From positions 2,491,001 to 2,555,000 of the forward strand of contig CM065396.1 in NCBI GenBank assembly GCA_033060915.1: 64,000 bases of DNA, read 5' to 3'. Shown piece after piece: positions 51,101 through 62,379 of the stretch. The translations under genes were made by a program, and so were the position numbers. The notes beneath the pieces are model-generated. The model made no database searches. It saw only the letters and a list, made by a program, of their open reading frames with translations, and was not told where the DNA came from. This DNA comes from Euryodendron excelsum (taxonomy: Eukaryota; Streptophyta; Magnoliopsida; Ericales; Pentaphylacaceae). How positions within the stretch are numbered: the stretch's first letter is position 1; each line of letters starts with the position of its first letter.

Positions 51101-53325
51101 GTGGGTCTACATGCAGACATGCAAAACCACAGGGGTCTAGGTAAAATTTACCCTCCATTATATTTGTGAACTTCTTAGGATAGTAGGGACTTTTATTTAT
51201 CCAAAAAGGGGTCTTCCAACTGATAAACCCTTAGCAAATATACCAATGTATATATATAATGCAAATCTAACCACTCTCAGACACATGCTGCCTGTCAAAT
51301 TAATCTAATAGCAATTGCTTTTTAGTTTTGAAATATAGACTTATACTTCATAGTGAGCCTACTAAAAATTTCTTTTATAGAACTAAGGTCCTCATGAATT
51401 AACTTGAGGAGGGTAATAGTATGGGATGAGGGAGGTCAAAATTAACTTGGGTTTAGATAATAAAGAAAGACATGTTATATTGCCGTTTAACTAAGATCAT
51501 GGCCTAGTTGGAAAAAGGCTTAGTTGAGTTGAGTTGAGTTGGGTTGAATTAGGTCCTCCTAAGAAAGTATTAAATTTTTCATGCTAACTAGAAAATAGAG
51601 GCATGAGCCAGGGTAGTATTTACCTTCCACTTTTCCTTTATCTTATAGCTGCTATGATCTTTTATGTGGAGATTGGTGAGGTAACACTTAGTCTTTCCTT
51701 AAGTCAACAAATGGATTATATTCCTTTGTTCTGATACAATAACAACTCCAGTTAAGTTCTAATTTGTTGTAAACATCTGAACTATCTATACCAGTCAATG
51801 TGCAATAATGGGAAATAAAATATCACAATAATAGGAACTACGTATATATAGTATTGTGTTATGGCAAACCTCTTTTAGTACAACACAAAAACAAAAATAG
51901 CAATGTGAAATAGAAATTAAAAACCTATTGCAACAACTTACTAATTTCTAGGCTGCACAATCCTAGCACAATACTGGTTTAAGTGTGCCCACAAATAGTG
52001 CTGCCTTTGGCTTGGTGCTAGATCACTATCTTTCTCCTATCTCCAAAAAATTTTGTTGCCCTAAAGGAATTGTTCTCTTTTGAGCATTTGGATAATTCTT
52101 AGTGGGTGCGGAGTTGGAATTAATTTGGGTTATCCACTACATTTGGTATGGCGAACTGAATCCCCCTTTTATTTGGTGGTAAAAGCCAAGAAGCTGTAGA
52201 TTGGCGAGTCGTAGGGTTTTCTTGAAAAACTTGACTTCCATTAGGAAATTCTCCCACTTGTGGTGTGTTTTGATACTCCACGTTGACTTCCAGAGGGCCT
52301 GAAACCATACTATCATATTTTGCTTTGAAAACTGTGTGAAGTGTTGACCGAATCTTCGGAAAATGGGGCTATAATTAGCTTTTGGCCAGCTTGGACCAAT
52401 CTGGACGGGTCTAAGTTGAACTGGTTCGCACCTGGTTTGTGTGGTTCAATCAGTGAGTCGGACCAATGGATTGGGCTGCATTTTAGCTTCCAGACTGGCT
52501 TTTGGATCAGGCTTGACTAGATCCATGATCCATATTTCAAATCAGGATCATATGCAGGCTGGATCTAGGCCCAATAAGCCTAGGCCTTTTGAAATTGTAG
52601 ACTCAAGCCCAAGAAAGATCAGCCAGCCCGGTTTTGCCGATGTCCCCTGACCACCACCTGATTAAGAAAACTTATCCATAATTCTGCTCTGGCCCTTGGA
52701 ACTTTCTGCATTCTAAATTCTAGTTAATGCGCTTCTATCTGAAAATGAGTTCATAAACTTGCTAAAACTTCATGTTGACCACAAAAGCTTCCTACATTTC
52801 TAGTTCTGTCCCGCTACTCCTTGGAATTACTATACGAACCCCACTTAATGAAACAACACTTAGCAGCATTGTTTGGTTCTCCCAATCATTTTCCCTCAGG
52901 AATGACAACTTTGCACAGGCTGTTTCTCTGCAGTTTTCAGCGAAGTGCTACATCGGCTTGTTTTTCGCACTGAAGTCGTACTAATCCAACTGTTTTTTTT
53001 TATATGAATGCAATGATGATTTTGAAAAGTGCTGATGGACCCTTGTTTGGGGAAAAACTTGACAAACCAAAATCAAAGGAAAAAAATTTCCATCGGGAGA
53101 CTTTACATGTGGGCTCTTTTAAATCACCAAGGATTACCTCACAATTGGAGAAAAGCACCTTGGAAGAGTTTGGTTCGCAAAGTGAATGATAAAAGTGCTT
53201 GCTACAGTCATGCCTCTCAATCATTGATGCAATTAACATTTTTCAGGATGAATGTTGGCTTTGATCCCCTGTTGATCATAGAGGGTGATATACTGTGGTG
53301 GATACCATCGTTAGACTGAATATTA

Positions 53326-53371
<46 letters not shown>

Positions 53372-55949
53372 GGAAGATACCGTTTGCCAAAAAAACTGAT
53401 GCACCTGCACATGGACAAAAATAATGTATTGGCAATGCCTATGCCCTATATATAATGTGCAAACAGGTGCGATAGACATTCATTCTGACGGGTATAATTC
53501 ATGTCCTAAAAGAACGTCACATCTCTTCAGTTCAAACTGTTTGAGTTTAGCCCTAATCAAACACTTCCCCTCTGTTTTCTGGGTTAGAACCACCTATAGT
53601 CAACTTACATAATTTGGGAGATTCAATGCATGAACTGAACTTCACACTTTGGTATCAGGAGAATATTTTGTATGCGAGTGAAGCAGAAAATTTTCTTTTA
53701 AAGTAGTTTGTTAGGGGAACATAGTGAATATGACATAAATAATAAAACAGTATGTTACAGCAGGTTAATATGCTAGAACTTGTTACAGGAAACGTAGTAA
53801 ATATGACATGAATATTAAAACATTATGTAACAGCAGACTAATATGCTGGAGGCTCTGTTTTGAATTAAACACTGTTCTTCTCTCTTCTGATCTTCAGATA
53901 ACTAAAGCTATATGTTTTAACATTGTATTGCTCACAGACCAGCTTTTCTGGTGTTGAAGTTATGCCTCTTCTTCCTGATGAGTCGATTGATGTTGAAATT
54001 CCTGAAGAAGAACTGGAAATAAGTTTTTCAAGGGCAGGTGGGAAAGGAGGTCAGAACGTGAATAAGGTTGAAACTGCTGTCCGAATTACCCATATCCCCA
54101 CTGGCGTCACACTTCGCTGCACAGGTTCTCTCTCCTGTTGACACTTTTTTATTTGTTTCTGACACAGTTTAATCTGTTGTTTGTGTCAAATAGCTTATTA
54201 AACCTTTTATTTGGTTGTGCTTTCTGGTGAATTCCGTCGATAAAATAAACATGGGCTCTGTTACATTGAGAGCCATGTCAATAGGAAAGTAGGAATAATA
54301 TGACAGTATAGTGACAACTTACTGAAAAATATGCTTCCTCTCTCCCTGGACATAGTGGTGGAGACAACTTGATTTGATGTTTTGGCATTCTGAAATGACT
54401 TGTTCCAGTCATCAATTGAGTTTGTTGGCCTTAATGAGCTTCAGTTACTATCACTTGTTCTCGTTGACAATTACAGTACTGTTTGCACTCTACTTCAGAA
54501 GAAGTGTATATATCCTCACTATTTTAGGATGAATATAGAACAAGGGTATTTGGGCATCAAATTGAGTTTGTGGCGGAGTTGGCTATTTTGCTTGGAAGAC
54601 CTTGGAGATGGAGTAAAGGAAAGAAAATTTTATTAGGATCATTTTGCAATTAGAATATTTCTTGACATGGTTGCAAGTAGAATATTTCTTGGCATGAATG
54701 GTATATCAGCTCCATCCATATTAAGGCTCTCAAATCTTTGCATGCACCTTGTAGACATTTATGTCTAACTTACAAACTCTAAATGTAAGATATACTCCTC
54801 AAATGAGTTGACTGAAATCGATTCACTTCAAATCCCTCAATCTGAATACAAGCTGAAGGTCCTTTGGCAAAGAGTACAAATGTATTAAGTGAGGACCTTG
54901 TTGAAAGTTAAAGCTCTAATTGGACCTTCTTTGGGTTCCCTGCAGGGGTGGAATATTAAAAAAAAAGAAAATGAAAGAAAAAAGAAAATGTACATTCACC
55001 AAGTGGAATTGCTGAGTTGATAATATGATATTAGAATTTTATACTACTAGCATAATGATATCATGTACTCTTACATCTGTATAAGCTCTACCTTGATTGT
55101 CTCTCTAGTGCTTCTGTTTTTTTTTATTTATCTAGAAATTTCTCCAAGTTGATAATATAAGCATGCACCTTGTTGACATTTAAACCTAAGTTATAAAATC
55201 TAAATTTAAGATATTCTCCTCAAATGAGTGGACTGAAACCCATTAACTTCAAATCCCTCAATCTGAATACAACCTGAAGGTCCTTTGGCAAAAACTAAAA
55301 ACTACAAATGTATTGAGGAGCTTGTTGAAATTTTAAGCTCTAATTGGACCTTCTTTGGGTTCTCGTGCAGGGGGGGTGGGTTGTTGGGTGGTTGTAAAAG
55401 AGAAGAAATAGGGAATACATTCACCTAGTGGAATTGGTGAGTAGATATAATATTTGGAGGTTTTGCACTCATTCAGAGTTTCATACTGCTGGCATAATGA
55501 TATCATGTACTCATTAGATGCGTATAAACTCAACCTTGATTGAGTCTAGTGATTTGGGTTCTCGTCTTTCAGAAATTTCTCAAACTTGATAGTTTATGGA
55601 TTTGTTTCTATATTGACGGCAGTTTGTTCTTTTCTGTAATGCAGAAGAAAGATCCCAACTAGCGAACAAGATAAAGGCTCTAAGCCGATTGAAAGCTAAA
55701 CTATTGGTGATTGCTGAGGAGCAACGAGCGTCTGAAGTAAAGCAAATAAGGGGAGACGCCGTGAAGGCTGAATGGGGCCAGCAAATAAGAAACTATGTTT
55801 TTCATCCATACAAACTTGTGAAAGATGTGAGGACTGGATTTGAGACATCAGACATTGTTTCTGTGATGGATGGTGAATTGGATCCCTTCATCAAAGCTTA
55901 TCTCAAATACAAATACAGCGCGGCCATGTCAGCAGTTGGGATAAAATGA
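33115..55949 (+). CDS. PRFB1: Chloroplast peptide chain release factor 2 (PRFB1/HCF109 type), 485 aa
   Basis: Ends translation at UGA and UAA codons on plastid ribosomes by triggering peptidyl-tRNA hydrolysis. Exons: 33115-33367, 34125-34196, 41421-41641, 45717-45920, 48011-48226, 53938-54124, 55645-55949; 1458 nt in frame. Residues 1 to about 70 are Ser/Thr/Pro-rich and basic, a likely chloroplast transit peptide. Then come the RF2 N-terminal helical domain ([10 protein letters not shown]..., about 109-250), [22 protein letters not shown], stop-codon recognition tripeptide SPF at 313-315, and catalytic GGQ at 359-361 inside [20 protein letters not shown]. The C-terminus is [21 protein letters not shown] and GGQ are both intact, which separates it from PRFB3 (which has lost such residues). 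There is no programmed frameshift, unlike bacterial prfB. Introns make up 21.4 of 22.8 kb. Confidence 0.95.
33374..33720 (+). repeat. Tandem repeat in intron 1, about 4 copies of 80 bp
   Basis: Units start at 33374, 33454, 33561 and 33641 with GAATTTCAAGTT(G/A)TTCC. Each contains 'tgtctaattgagtgt(g/a)aatttctctatg' and 'atgcagcttcgtggg'. The second unit has an extra 27-bp internal duplication. Each unit carries a TGCAG/C acceptor-like site. Confidence 0.85.
35559..36500 (-). pseudogene. RNase H-like (RVT_3) domain remnant in intron 2
   Basis: Minus-strand pieces read an RNase H-like domain as found at the end of plant non-LTR reverse transcriptases: [28 protein letters not shown] (35953-35762), then [16 protein letters not shown] (35774-35559). 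Upstream fragments near 36400-36500 may be its start, interrupted by unrelated sequence at 35990-36360. Frames are broken. It lies antisense within the release factor gene. Confidence 0.5.
37431..38069. mobile_element. hAT-type MITE (623 bp) with perfect 8-bp TSD
   Basis: Element 37439-38061 begins CATAGTTGTC and ends GACAACTATG, a perfect 10-bp inverted repeat. It is flanked by GATTATAG on both sides (37431-37438 and 38062-38069). The subterminal sequence is rich in GTACGG/CCGGT motifs. There is no coding capacity. It lies in intron 2 of the release factor gene. Confidence 0.8.
39973..40312. mobile_element. Small hAT-like MITE (324 bp) with 8-bp TSD
   Basis: Element 39981-40304 begins CAAGGAATGAAATTTC and ends GAAATTTTGATCCTTG (imperfect inverted ends). 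It is flanked by CTTGCAAG at 39973-39980 and 40305-40312. The interior is rich in 'ccgaaacattt(c)cgg' repeats. Because the TSD is itself palindromic and overlaps the TIR pattern, the boundary could be shifted. Confidence 0.55.
40632..41015 (+). mobile_element. RTE-type LINE 3' fragment
   Basis: The plus strand reads decayed RTE reverse-transcriptase C-terminus: [47 protein letters not shown], with stops between. It ends in a TTGAGTTGAG short repeat at 40997-41010, a tail typical of this clade. It lies at the end of intron 2. Confidence 0.7.
43365..44285. repeat. Relative of the 39981 MITE, about 0.9 kb
   Basis: The left side (GGAGCAAAATTTCGTTCCATCG, 43368 on) and right side (CTGAAATGAAAATTTGATCC, to 44283) are inverted and resemble the ends of 39981-40304. 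I could not find a convincing target duplication. AT-rich, noncoding interior, intron 3. Confidence 0.4.
46490..47370 (+). repeat. Possible solo LTR in intron 4
   Basis: The sequence changes to GC-richer text with repeated 'cacacctc(ac)c' phrases. A strong TATA box, GGCTATATAAAGG, lies at 46992-47004, followed by a CT-repeat leader (47095-47115). Such a block looks like an LTR promoter inside the host intron. Ends not resolved. Confidence 0.35.
48576..48822 (+). repeat. 125-bp tandem duplication, intron 5
   Basis: Two adjacent copies begin GATCATAGAAATGG at 48576 and 48701, with about ten differences. The second copy immediately precedes the insertion at 48833. Confidence 0.85.
48826..49703. 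mobile_element. MITE-like insertion (864 bp), intron 5
   Basis: 48833-49696 starts CATGGGCGGCTCCA and ends TGGAGCCAACG, with a further inverted GGGGTC / GACCCC block inside each end (48858-48875 and 49663-49671). ATACAAC flanks both sides (48826-48832, 49697-49703). There is an (AT)n tract at 49051-49072 and no gene. Superfamily unclear, perhaps hAT. Confidence 0.5.
49930..50640 (+). repeat. Degenerate minisatellite TTTGGTCCAAACCANTGTGAAAAC
   Basis: About a dozen copies of GGTCCAAAC(C/T)A(C/G)TGTGAAAAC, each separated by T-rich spacers of 15-35 bp. A SINE (50203-50332) is inserted in the array. Confidence 0.75.
50203..50332 (+). mobile_element. Au-type SINE
   Basis: The sequence GGGCCTTGGCGCAGGAGTAAGG (here 50214-50235) and, about 30 bp on, GGGTTTGAAAC (about 50263-50273), fit the pol III A and B boxes of Au SINEs with small mismatches. 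GGTTGCGTAC and a terminal T run follow (from 50331). It is tRNA-derived and non-autonomous. Confidence 0.65.
51405..51555 (+). mobile_element. Second RTE-type LINE tail
   Basis: Closely parallels 40845-41015 (GGTCAAAATTAACTTGGGTT, AAAGAAAGACATGT) and ends in a TTGAGTTGAGTTGAG tail. It is 5' truncated, as is usual for LINE copies. Intron 5. Confidence 0.6.
53326..53368. repeat. (GA)n microsatellite
   Basis: An uninterrupted GA run of about 40 bp in intron 5, roughly 570 bp before exon 6. Confidence 0.9.
54741..55600 (+). repeat. 421-bp tandem duplication, intron 6
   Basis: Two copies start CATGCACCTTGT(A/T)GACATTT at 54741 and 55162. They share 'ctcaaatgag', 'aaatccctcaatctgaatacaa', 'aaggtcctttggcaaa' and 'cataatgatatcatgtactc'. 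Differences are frequent, so the duplication is old. Confidence 0.85.
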
Positions 55950-56909
55950 CAATCTGTTAACAAATGATTTACTAACTGCTCTGAGATTCTGTAATATCCT
56001 ACCTGATTATTTAGGTTCCTTTTTTCCTCAATGGAAAGAGACATTTCTATGTATTTATTTTATTGCACTTTACATATATATATATATATATATACATGTA
56101 AACATGGTGACACTAGATGCTTTCCTCTTTATTTTTTAATGGAGAGAGAAATAGTAATAGTAGCAGTAGCAGCAGCATCAGCTAAATGGTTTCCTACTAT
56201 CGCCGGTTGAAGCAGCTTCTACCCGGTCTTGGTAGCAGCTTCTACCAGTTTGCCCCAACTACAATTATTTACCACAAAACAATTACCACCAACAGAAATT
56301 GCTTAAGACCCAAGAAGGAACTTTTTTTTTTTGTGGGTACATCGGAAATTAAAGCAAACCGAACCTAATGTCTAACAGAAGATATGCCAATTGCTCTGAG
56401 GGATCTTCAAGATCTACAAGGGCTTTATCTTGGTCCACTACCTTTTTTCTCCAGCTTGTCTGTCCAGTGATTGATTGCTTTCCTTCAGGATGTGCTTCAT
56501 TTTGCTGCGTTGAAATCTTTGAAGTGGGAAACTCTCGAGTCTTCTACCAGTCCTCTGAAGGTGAAGCTTTACTTGAAGCCCTCCTATATATGTAGCTATT
56601 CTCTCTCTGTTTGTGTCCAACAACTCTGCTTCGAGGCTGCTGCTTTCCAACTTTTCAAAGTAGCCACAAAACCAGGAACCAGCTGGGATGAGAAAGCTTA
56701 TCTTTTGTATATGCAATGGTTAAACTTTTTGACCATCGTAAGTTACTCTATTCTTCTTGTTCTCCAAATGAAAATCTAAGCTCACATATTTCCAAGAAGT
56801 GAAAGACTAGGGAGACAATCTCATAAATGAAAGGTTACGACTCTGAATCAGAGACGACAATCTTGGTGTAGAAACACCAATTCGAACCCTTTGACGCATG
56901 ATCGGACTA

Positions 56910-57180
56910 CGACACTTAATTATTTTTAGTGATGAAATTATTAGTGAGGACTCGGATTTCGTCACTAAAAGTAATAATTTGGCCACTAAATATAGCTGTT
57001 GTCACTAAACTAAAAAAAAAAAAATGGGTTTCATCACTTATATTTTGATTCTAAGTTGTAGTTAGAAGTCTTTTTGTAAATTTTTTTTTTATGACAAGAA
57101 TACCTGTGACAAAAAATATTGTATCATCACTAAGTAGAGGTCAACAGTGACAAGAAATTAATGGGTCATGGCTAATTTAA
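56910..57180. repeat. CACTA-like subterminal repeat block
   Basis: About eight copies, on both strands, of a TAGTGA(C/T)(G/A)AAA / TTCGTCACTAAAA theme. Such arrays occur near the ends of CACTA (En/Spm) elements. I did not find the CACTA terminus itself. Confidence 0.3.
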
Positions 57181-58341
57181 TTGGGGCAAAGTAATGGAAC
57201 ATGTAAGATTTTCTTGACGGCCTGAGACCCCCCTCCCACACCCCCACACCCCCCACCCCCCCTTCTTTTTTTTTTTTCTTTTTCTTTTTTGCTTTCTTTT
57301 CATCTTTTCCTGTGTCCGTACCAATTAACTTCGATTTTCCTTGGAAATTTTGACTACCTCTACAGAGGTACCTAGAGGATCCATTGGATTGCTTTGATTG
57401 TGCTGCACTCTATTGTTGTTTGTTAATCTATGTTGTGGATGGGCAAAATTTGGGGAGGTGTGAAATTGTAAATACGAATGATGAATTACATCATTTTGCT
57501 GCTATACTTGTGTAGCTGACCGGATTTTCCCTGATTCTAGAGCCTCTGAAATTCTGTATGTGCTTGTGACTGCCATTTTATTTGTGCTGTGGGACTTATT
57601 CAATTTCAACATCCAACAATTCCGAGGTAACATAGGTGAGCACTTGATTGTTCTCCTAATAATTTGAAATAAAATCAGATATTACTCGTGCTAAATTCTT
57701 GTGGTGCCTGAATTACAGTTTTCCTTGGCTAAGGACTGTTTTGACTTTGTAGTCTGTTTCAACATAGTCTAATTATTGTTTTTTGTATTCTGTTTCTGGA
57801 ATGATGTTAATGAGAGACTCATTTGACAAGGGTGAAAAAAATGTTGGAATGTCTAAATAAAAAGCAAACAAATACCCATAAACCATAACTGGAATCTCCT
57901 AAGCCAAATTATGTAAGGGATCTCAATTGTTGACTTAAACATATTGCACCCTTTTCTGATTTGGGATGTATGGTCTATATAATTAACTATTTTTTTACCT
58001 AAAAAAAGGTGATAGTTAAACTTAACATTTAATAGGTGTATTAACTTATAATTTTTTATTTTTTTGAGAATTATTAAATGTTAGACAGCTCTACTATGCC
58101 ACATTTTTTAGTCTTCTATAATTGCCATGAACACCAGTGGATAGTTTTGATTGTAGTAGTGTCCAAGGTGTGATTTATGTACCTGTACTACCTTGGTCGT
58201 TCTTTATCTTAGAACAAACCAACATTCATATTAACAGCGTTGGCTATGCATTTTATACTCCTTCCTTGTAGTGGAGTGAATGTACCAATTCCACAAGAAC
58301 CATAAAATTTGAAATCCTTTCTAAATAGATAATTGTAACAC

Positions 58342-58488
58342 TTCAACACATTCCAATGAAGCGTATCCTGGTGTAAGTATGATATTTAAGGGAAAAAAAG
58401 TAGAAGGTTTGCACAAGGATATATTTACAGTGTAAGGGAAAAAAGTGAAAGGTTTGCACAAGGATATGCTTCATTGGAATGTGTTGAA
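58342..58488. repeat. Near-perfect 27-bp inverted repeat (hairpin)
   Basis: The left arm 58342-58368 starts TTCAACACATTCCAATGAAG. The right arm 58462-58488 is its complement with one mismatch. The 93-nt loop holds two direct copies of 'gaaggtttgcacaaggatat'-like sequence. It may be a small foldback element. Confidence 0.8.
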
Positions 58489-60519
58489 TGGTTCCAATTA
58501 GTGGTTTGTAACCTTTCAGTTATGTGAATGTATTTAACCCCTTTGCATGCCAAAAATCTTCTTATACTTCAAACCCGCTTTTGTGGACCCAAGCGCAAGA
58601 TCCAATTCCAACTCTTAGACATTGCCAGATGTAATGAGTTGAACGATTGATGTCAATTGTGACATGGAAGTTAATTCACTATGCTTGAAGGTAAAGGATT
58701 TCACCCAGCCCTGCCATAAATGGAGGAAAGAAAGTGGCTCACATATCCATGGCAATTTGTCCTCCGCATGTACAAGTCGTTGTCAAAGCCTACTCGAGAT
58801 ATGAAACTGACATTGCAGGGTTCTGTAGCAAGCATGTTTAGACCTTGTCTCTTTCTCCATTATTTTCATCTCTCTACTTCTTTGCGTACTTCCCGAATAT
58901 ATGTATAAAATATATACTGCAACAAATTTAAAAACCAATCGTCAATTTAAAAACTAGAAACCAGTTCGGTCCTAAGCCGAGCTCCCTAAAAAATCTAGTC
59001 AGGCTAAAAGCTAATACTTTACGTCCAGGCCCTACACGAGTTTTTGTGGCTGGGCTTGGGCTCTCCCTAGGGAGAGAGAGAGGGTGGCCTATTTGGAACT
59101 TATGGAAGGGAAGAGAAGGGAAAGATAAATGGAAAGAAAAATAGTTTTCTTCTTTTGTTTGGTTTTGTCATATGTCACAGGCTCATATTTTTCATTACAT
59201 CCCTGCAATACTTAAACACTGATCTTACTTGTAGTGGCTAAGTCAACATTATCCTCACTCACACTTGAGAAGAAAGTTGAAAAAGACGCTTAGACACTGG
59301 CCTTACTTGTAGTGGCTAAGTCAGCTTACCCTCACCCTCACTCACATTTGAGAAGAAAGATGAGAAAGAACTCAAGAGAGAATTGAAGCAAAAACACTCA
59401 AAAGAATTTGATTTACTTGATGTGGTTTACAAATGAGGACTCATCCCTATTTATACTACTTCACTTCCTCAACTAAAGGTAGAGATCTATTTGATCATAG
59501 GGATATCATCCAAAATAAACTCTACAAATATCTCCTAGAGATATGTACAAATACCTAGAATATCTGCTTTGTATACAAGGCATAAGGCACTTCTGGAATT
59601 TTCTACAAGTGTTTCTATTCAAGCAGCTAATAAGCCAAGTGCATTACCATGTAAGCGTCTGTGCGGCATCTGCGTGAAGGTGATTGGGCGGGTCAGACAA
59701 ATGGCCATGGGCTGATGGCCCGCTAGGCCTTGATTTGACCGTCTGGCTCTCTTCTATCCCAGGGGCAACAGTGCACACTGATAATTTATAAAATGAAGAA
59801 ACATGTTGATTTCCTCTGTTCACAATCCCCCCTCCCCCCCTAAAAAAAACATGCAAATGAGTTTGACCATACTTGTATAACGAAGTTGAATGAATCATGC
59901 CTAAAATCAAAAGCCCATTGCAAGGGTACTTTTTAGATGTCTGTATGATACTTACTTCAAAGATGGGTTAGGAAAAACATATATGGAACAATTGATAGGT
60001 TGGACGAGTCGAATGCAAATTGCATTTTTGAAGATGGACTTATCTTCATGTACGAAGTAAAAATAAGGAAACAATAGAAAGAATATGTTGTCAATGAAGT
60101 AACTGTTTATATGATTTTGGTTAGTCTACTTATGATTGTTTGATTAAAATTTTCTTTTATCTAATCTTGAATTTTGCTGTTCTTATATCTTATTTTATAT
60201 GATTAAAATCATACAATGTCGTGTATGATTATGATTAAGAATTATCATAATGTTACATCGATGACATTTTTATAACTTAAAAGCAAACATGTTCGGTGTT
60301 TTATAGAAATTTTTTTATTGTTTAGTGTTACCTATCCAAGTTTTGGTGGATAGACACCAAAGCATGGATGATGACAATGAAATGACGTGTATGACAACTT
60401 ATCATGGTTGATGAACTAATGAAAAAAAGAAATGAACAATAAAGAATTAACAAAGATATAAGAAGATTTTGGCATGTGACTTGCACCAAAACAGTGTTTT
60501 CGAATAATCCCAAGCGCAG

Positions 60520-62165
60520 AATGACATAGTAGTATAAACTCGGTGAAGTCCGGAGTCAAATTCTCAATGAATAATTTGACAAGTTGAAGAGACTAGACCA
60601 CTCTCTCAAATCACACACAAAATCTCACTAATTACTTCTAATAAAAGACCAAAAATTATCACTTGAGAGTTGGATTGTTTATACTAAACTGAGAAAATTG
60701 ATTTATAAATAAAAAAAAAGTCTCAAAACCAATTGATCTGACTAACTACTTCACTCAGAATTCCAATAGAGATATTTTATAACTCAAATCATTGACTCCG
60801 TCGTGAGTCTTTGATTAGGAAGATTTAGCAATAAGAACATTTATTCTTCAACAATCAAACGTAGAATAAATCAGGTTTAGAACCATAGATGTATACCATC
60901 ATTGCCAAGCATAATTAAACACCTAAGTTTTCGTAAATATCTACTCTAAATTAAATCAATTTTAGAATCAAAGATGCATACTATTGATTCGTGCAGTACA
61001 AATACTGAACGCAAGTTCATGCATAAGTATTATCGAATATAGTCAAACATCTAGGTTTTCGTAAAAATCTAAGGTTTGATTCCAAAGAATTAAGAAGAAG
61101 AAGATTTGAACATTGAAAACCAATTTACCTCCATTGTTCATCTGAGATCTTCAATTGATCCCAAAGTAGATTTAGCTACTCATCTCCATTATAAAAACAC
61201 AATTGTATAAAAATTTATTGAATTGAATAAAAATTCTAATTACAGGAATTGGGAAAACTATAGAAAACCAAACTAGAAGCAACAAGAAAAATTGTCTCTA
61301 GTTGCTATTAACGATCCTAAACAATAATGAAAAAATTAACCCTAAAAACAACAACAACCCTAGCTTTTATAGGCTTCCAAAAATCACAATTTTGCAAAAT
61401 TGTTCGAACACCCATACAATAGTTCGAACACAACGTACAAGAGTTCGAACGCATTGTCGAACACACATAGAACGGGAAAATAACTCTTTGAATCTATCAA
61501 ACGGCCTTCAGACCTGGGCTTGACGTGACACTGTTTAACGTACCATTCGAATGCTTCTGTTCACTGTTCGGACTCTTCGATAACTGATCGAACGGATGAT
61601 GTCATGCTGATGTAAACTGTTAGAATGCCCTCTTGGACCATTTGAACGCCTTTTCATACTTTTGCTCGAATTTTTTCTTTTTAGCATAGGATTCTTGAAA
61701 ACATACATAAAACTAAGTTCGTAACTAAATAAAACTAAAACAGCATAAATAATCATAATCTAGGTCTAACAGGAAACTAATTAAGGCATCTAGATTACAC
61801 TTTTGAAGTACAATCACACCCTCCAACTAACCTTTTGTTAGTTCCTAGCAAAATATTAAAATTAAAAGATATCTCCACTTTTGTGCATTTGAATTGAGTT
61901 CAAACACAAAATCAGACGCCCTTCATATAGAAAAAGAAATGCGTTAGACAATGCAAGCATTCAAACCTGAGTCTGACACACATCAGACGCATTTAATGAG
62001 CATTGATGACGTCAAATCATTCGAATGGATGATGTGGCATTCAAACTCTGTCGTTTGAACGCGTGATTGGCTATTCGAATGGTTTACCGAAAATCTCACA
62101 AATTTAGAAGAAAAACTAGAACTAAGCAAAAACAGTGCGAAAACAAAGCTCTTCCCCCCAACTAA
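60520..62165 (-). repeat. Probable 3' LTR of the Athila-like element
   Basis: No gene. Read on the minus strand it follows a polypurine-like TTTAGTTGGGGGGAAGAG (62150-62167). It has several 'gttcgaac' repeats at 61400-61460 and 61550-61680. GTGTAATCTAGATGCC...TGTTAGACCTAG at 61755-61815 parallels 31796-31850. The far end is not resolved. Confidence 0.4.
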
Positions 62166-62252
62166 AGTCATATAATGTCTTCAAGGCATGAGAACAAAGC
62201 CATAGGAAAACCAAAAGGGATGGGTAGGACAAATGAGAATACCAAAGGGTAA

Positions 62253-62288
62253 CCCCCCCCCCCCCCCCCCCCGCCCCCCCGCGGGGGG
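62253..62288. repeat. Poly(C) tract with GC clamp
   Basis: About 20 C, one G, seven C, then GCGGGGGG. It matches the poly(C) run at 27370 in position relative to the Athila-like noncoding region. Run lengths are prone to sequencing error. Confidence 0.7.
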
Positions 62289-62379
62289 AAACTAGGGAGA
62301 AACAAAGGCTAAACTACACCTAAACAAAGGCTAACTGTAAACACCTAAACTACACTACTCTACAAGAATGGTGCTCTGG

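Larger units (their letters stand above)
55950..60500. other. Intergenic, no gene recognised
   Basis: The first 100-200 bp is the likely 3' UTR of the release factor gene, with an (AT)n tract at 56074-56092. After that I see decayed repeats: a block of CACTAAA / TAGTGA motifs at 56910-57180, a C-rich tract at 57228-57262, a hairpin at 58342-58488, a 78-bp tandem duplication (59211 and 59289), and a C tract near 59826. Short open frames here have no recognisable domain. Confidence 0.5.

Noticed and set aside
56186..56779. Overlapping 75-102 codon frames downstream of the release factor gene
   Set aside because: Frames on both strands of similar length, no recognisable domain, stops at both sides and no plausible splice partner.
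56820..56910. tRNA-like stretch with TTCGAACCC
   Set aside because: No cloverleaf can be drawn around it. It may be a SINE scrap, but A-box spacing is not convincing.
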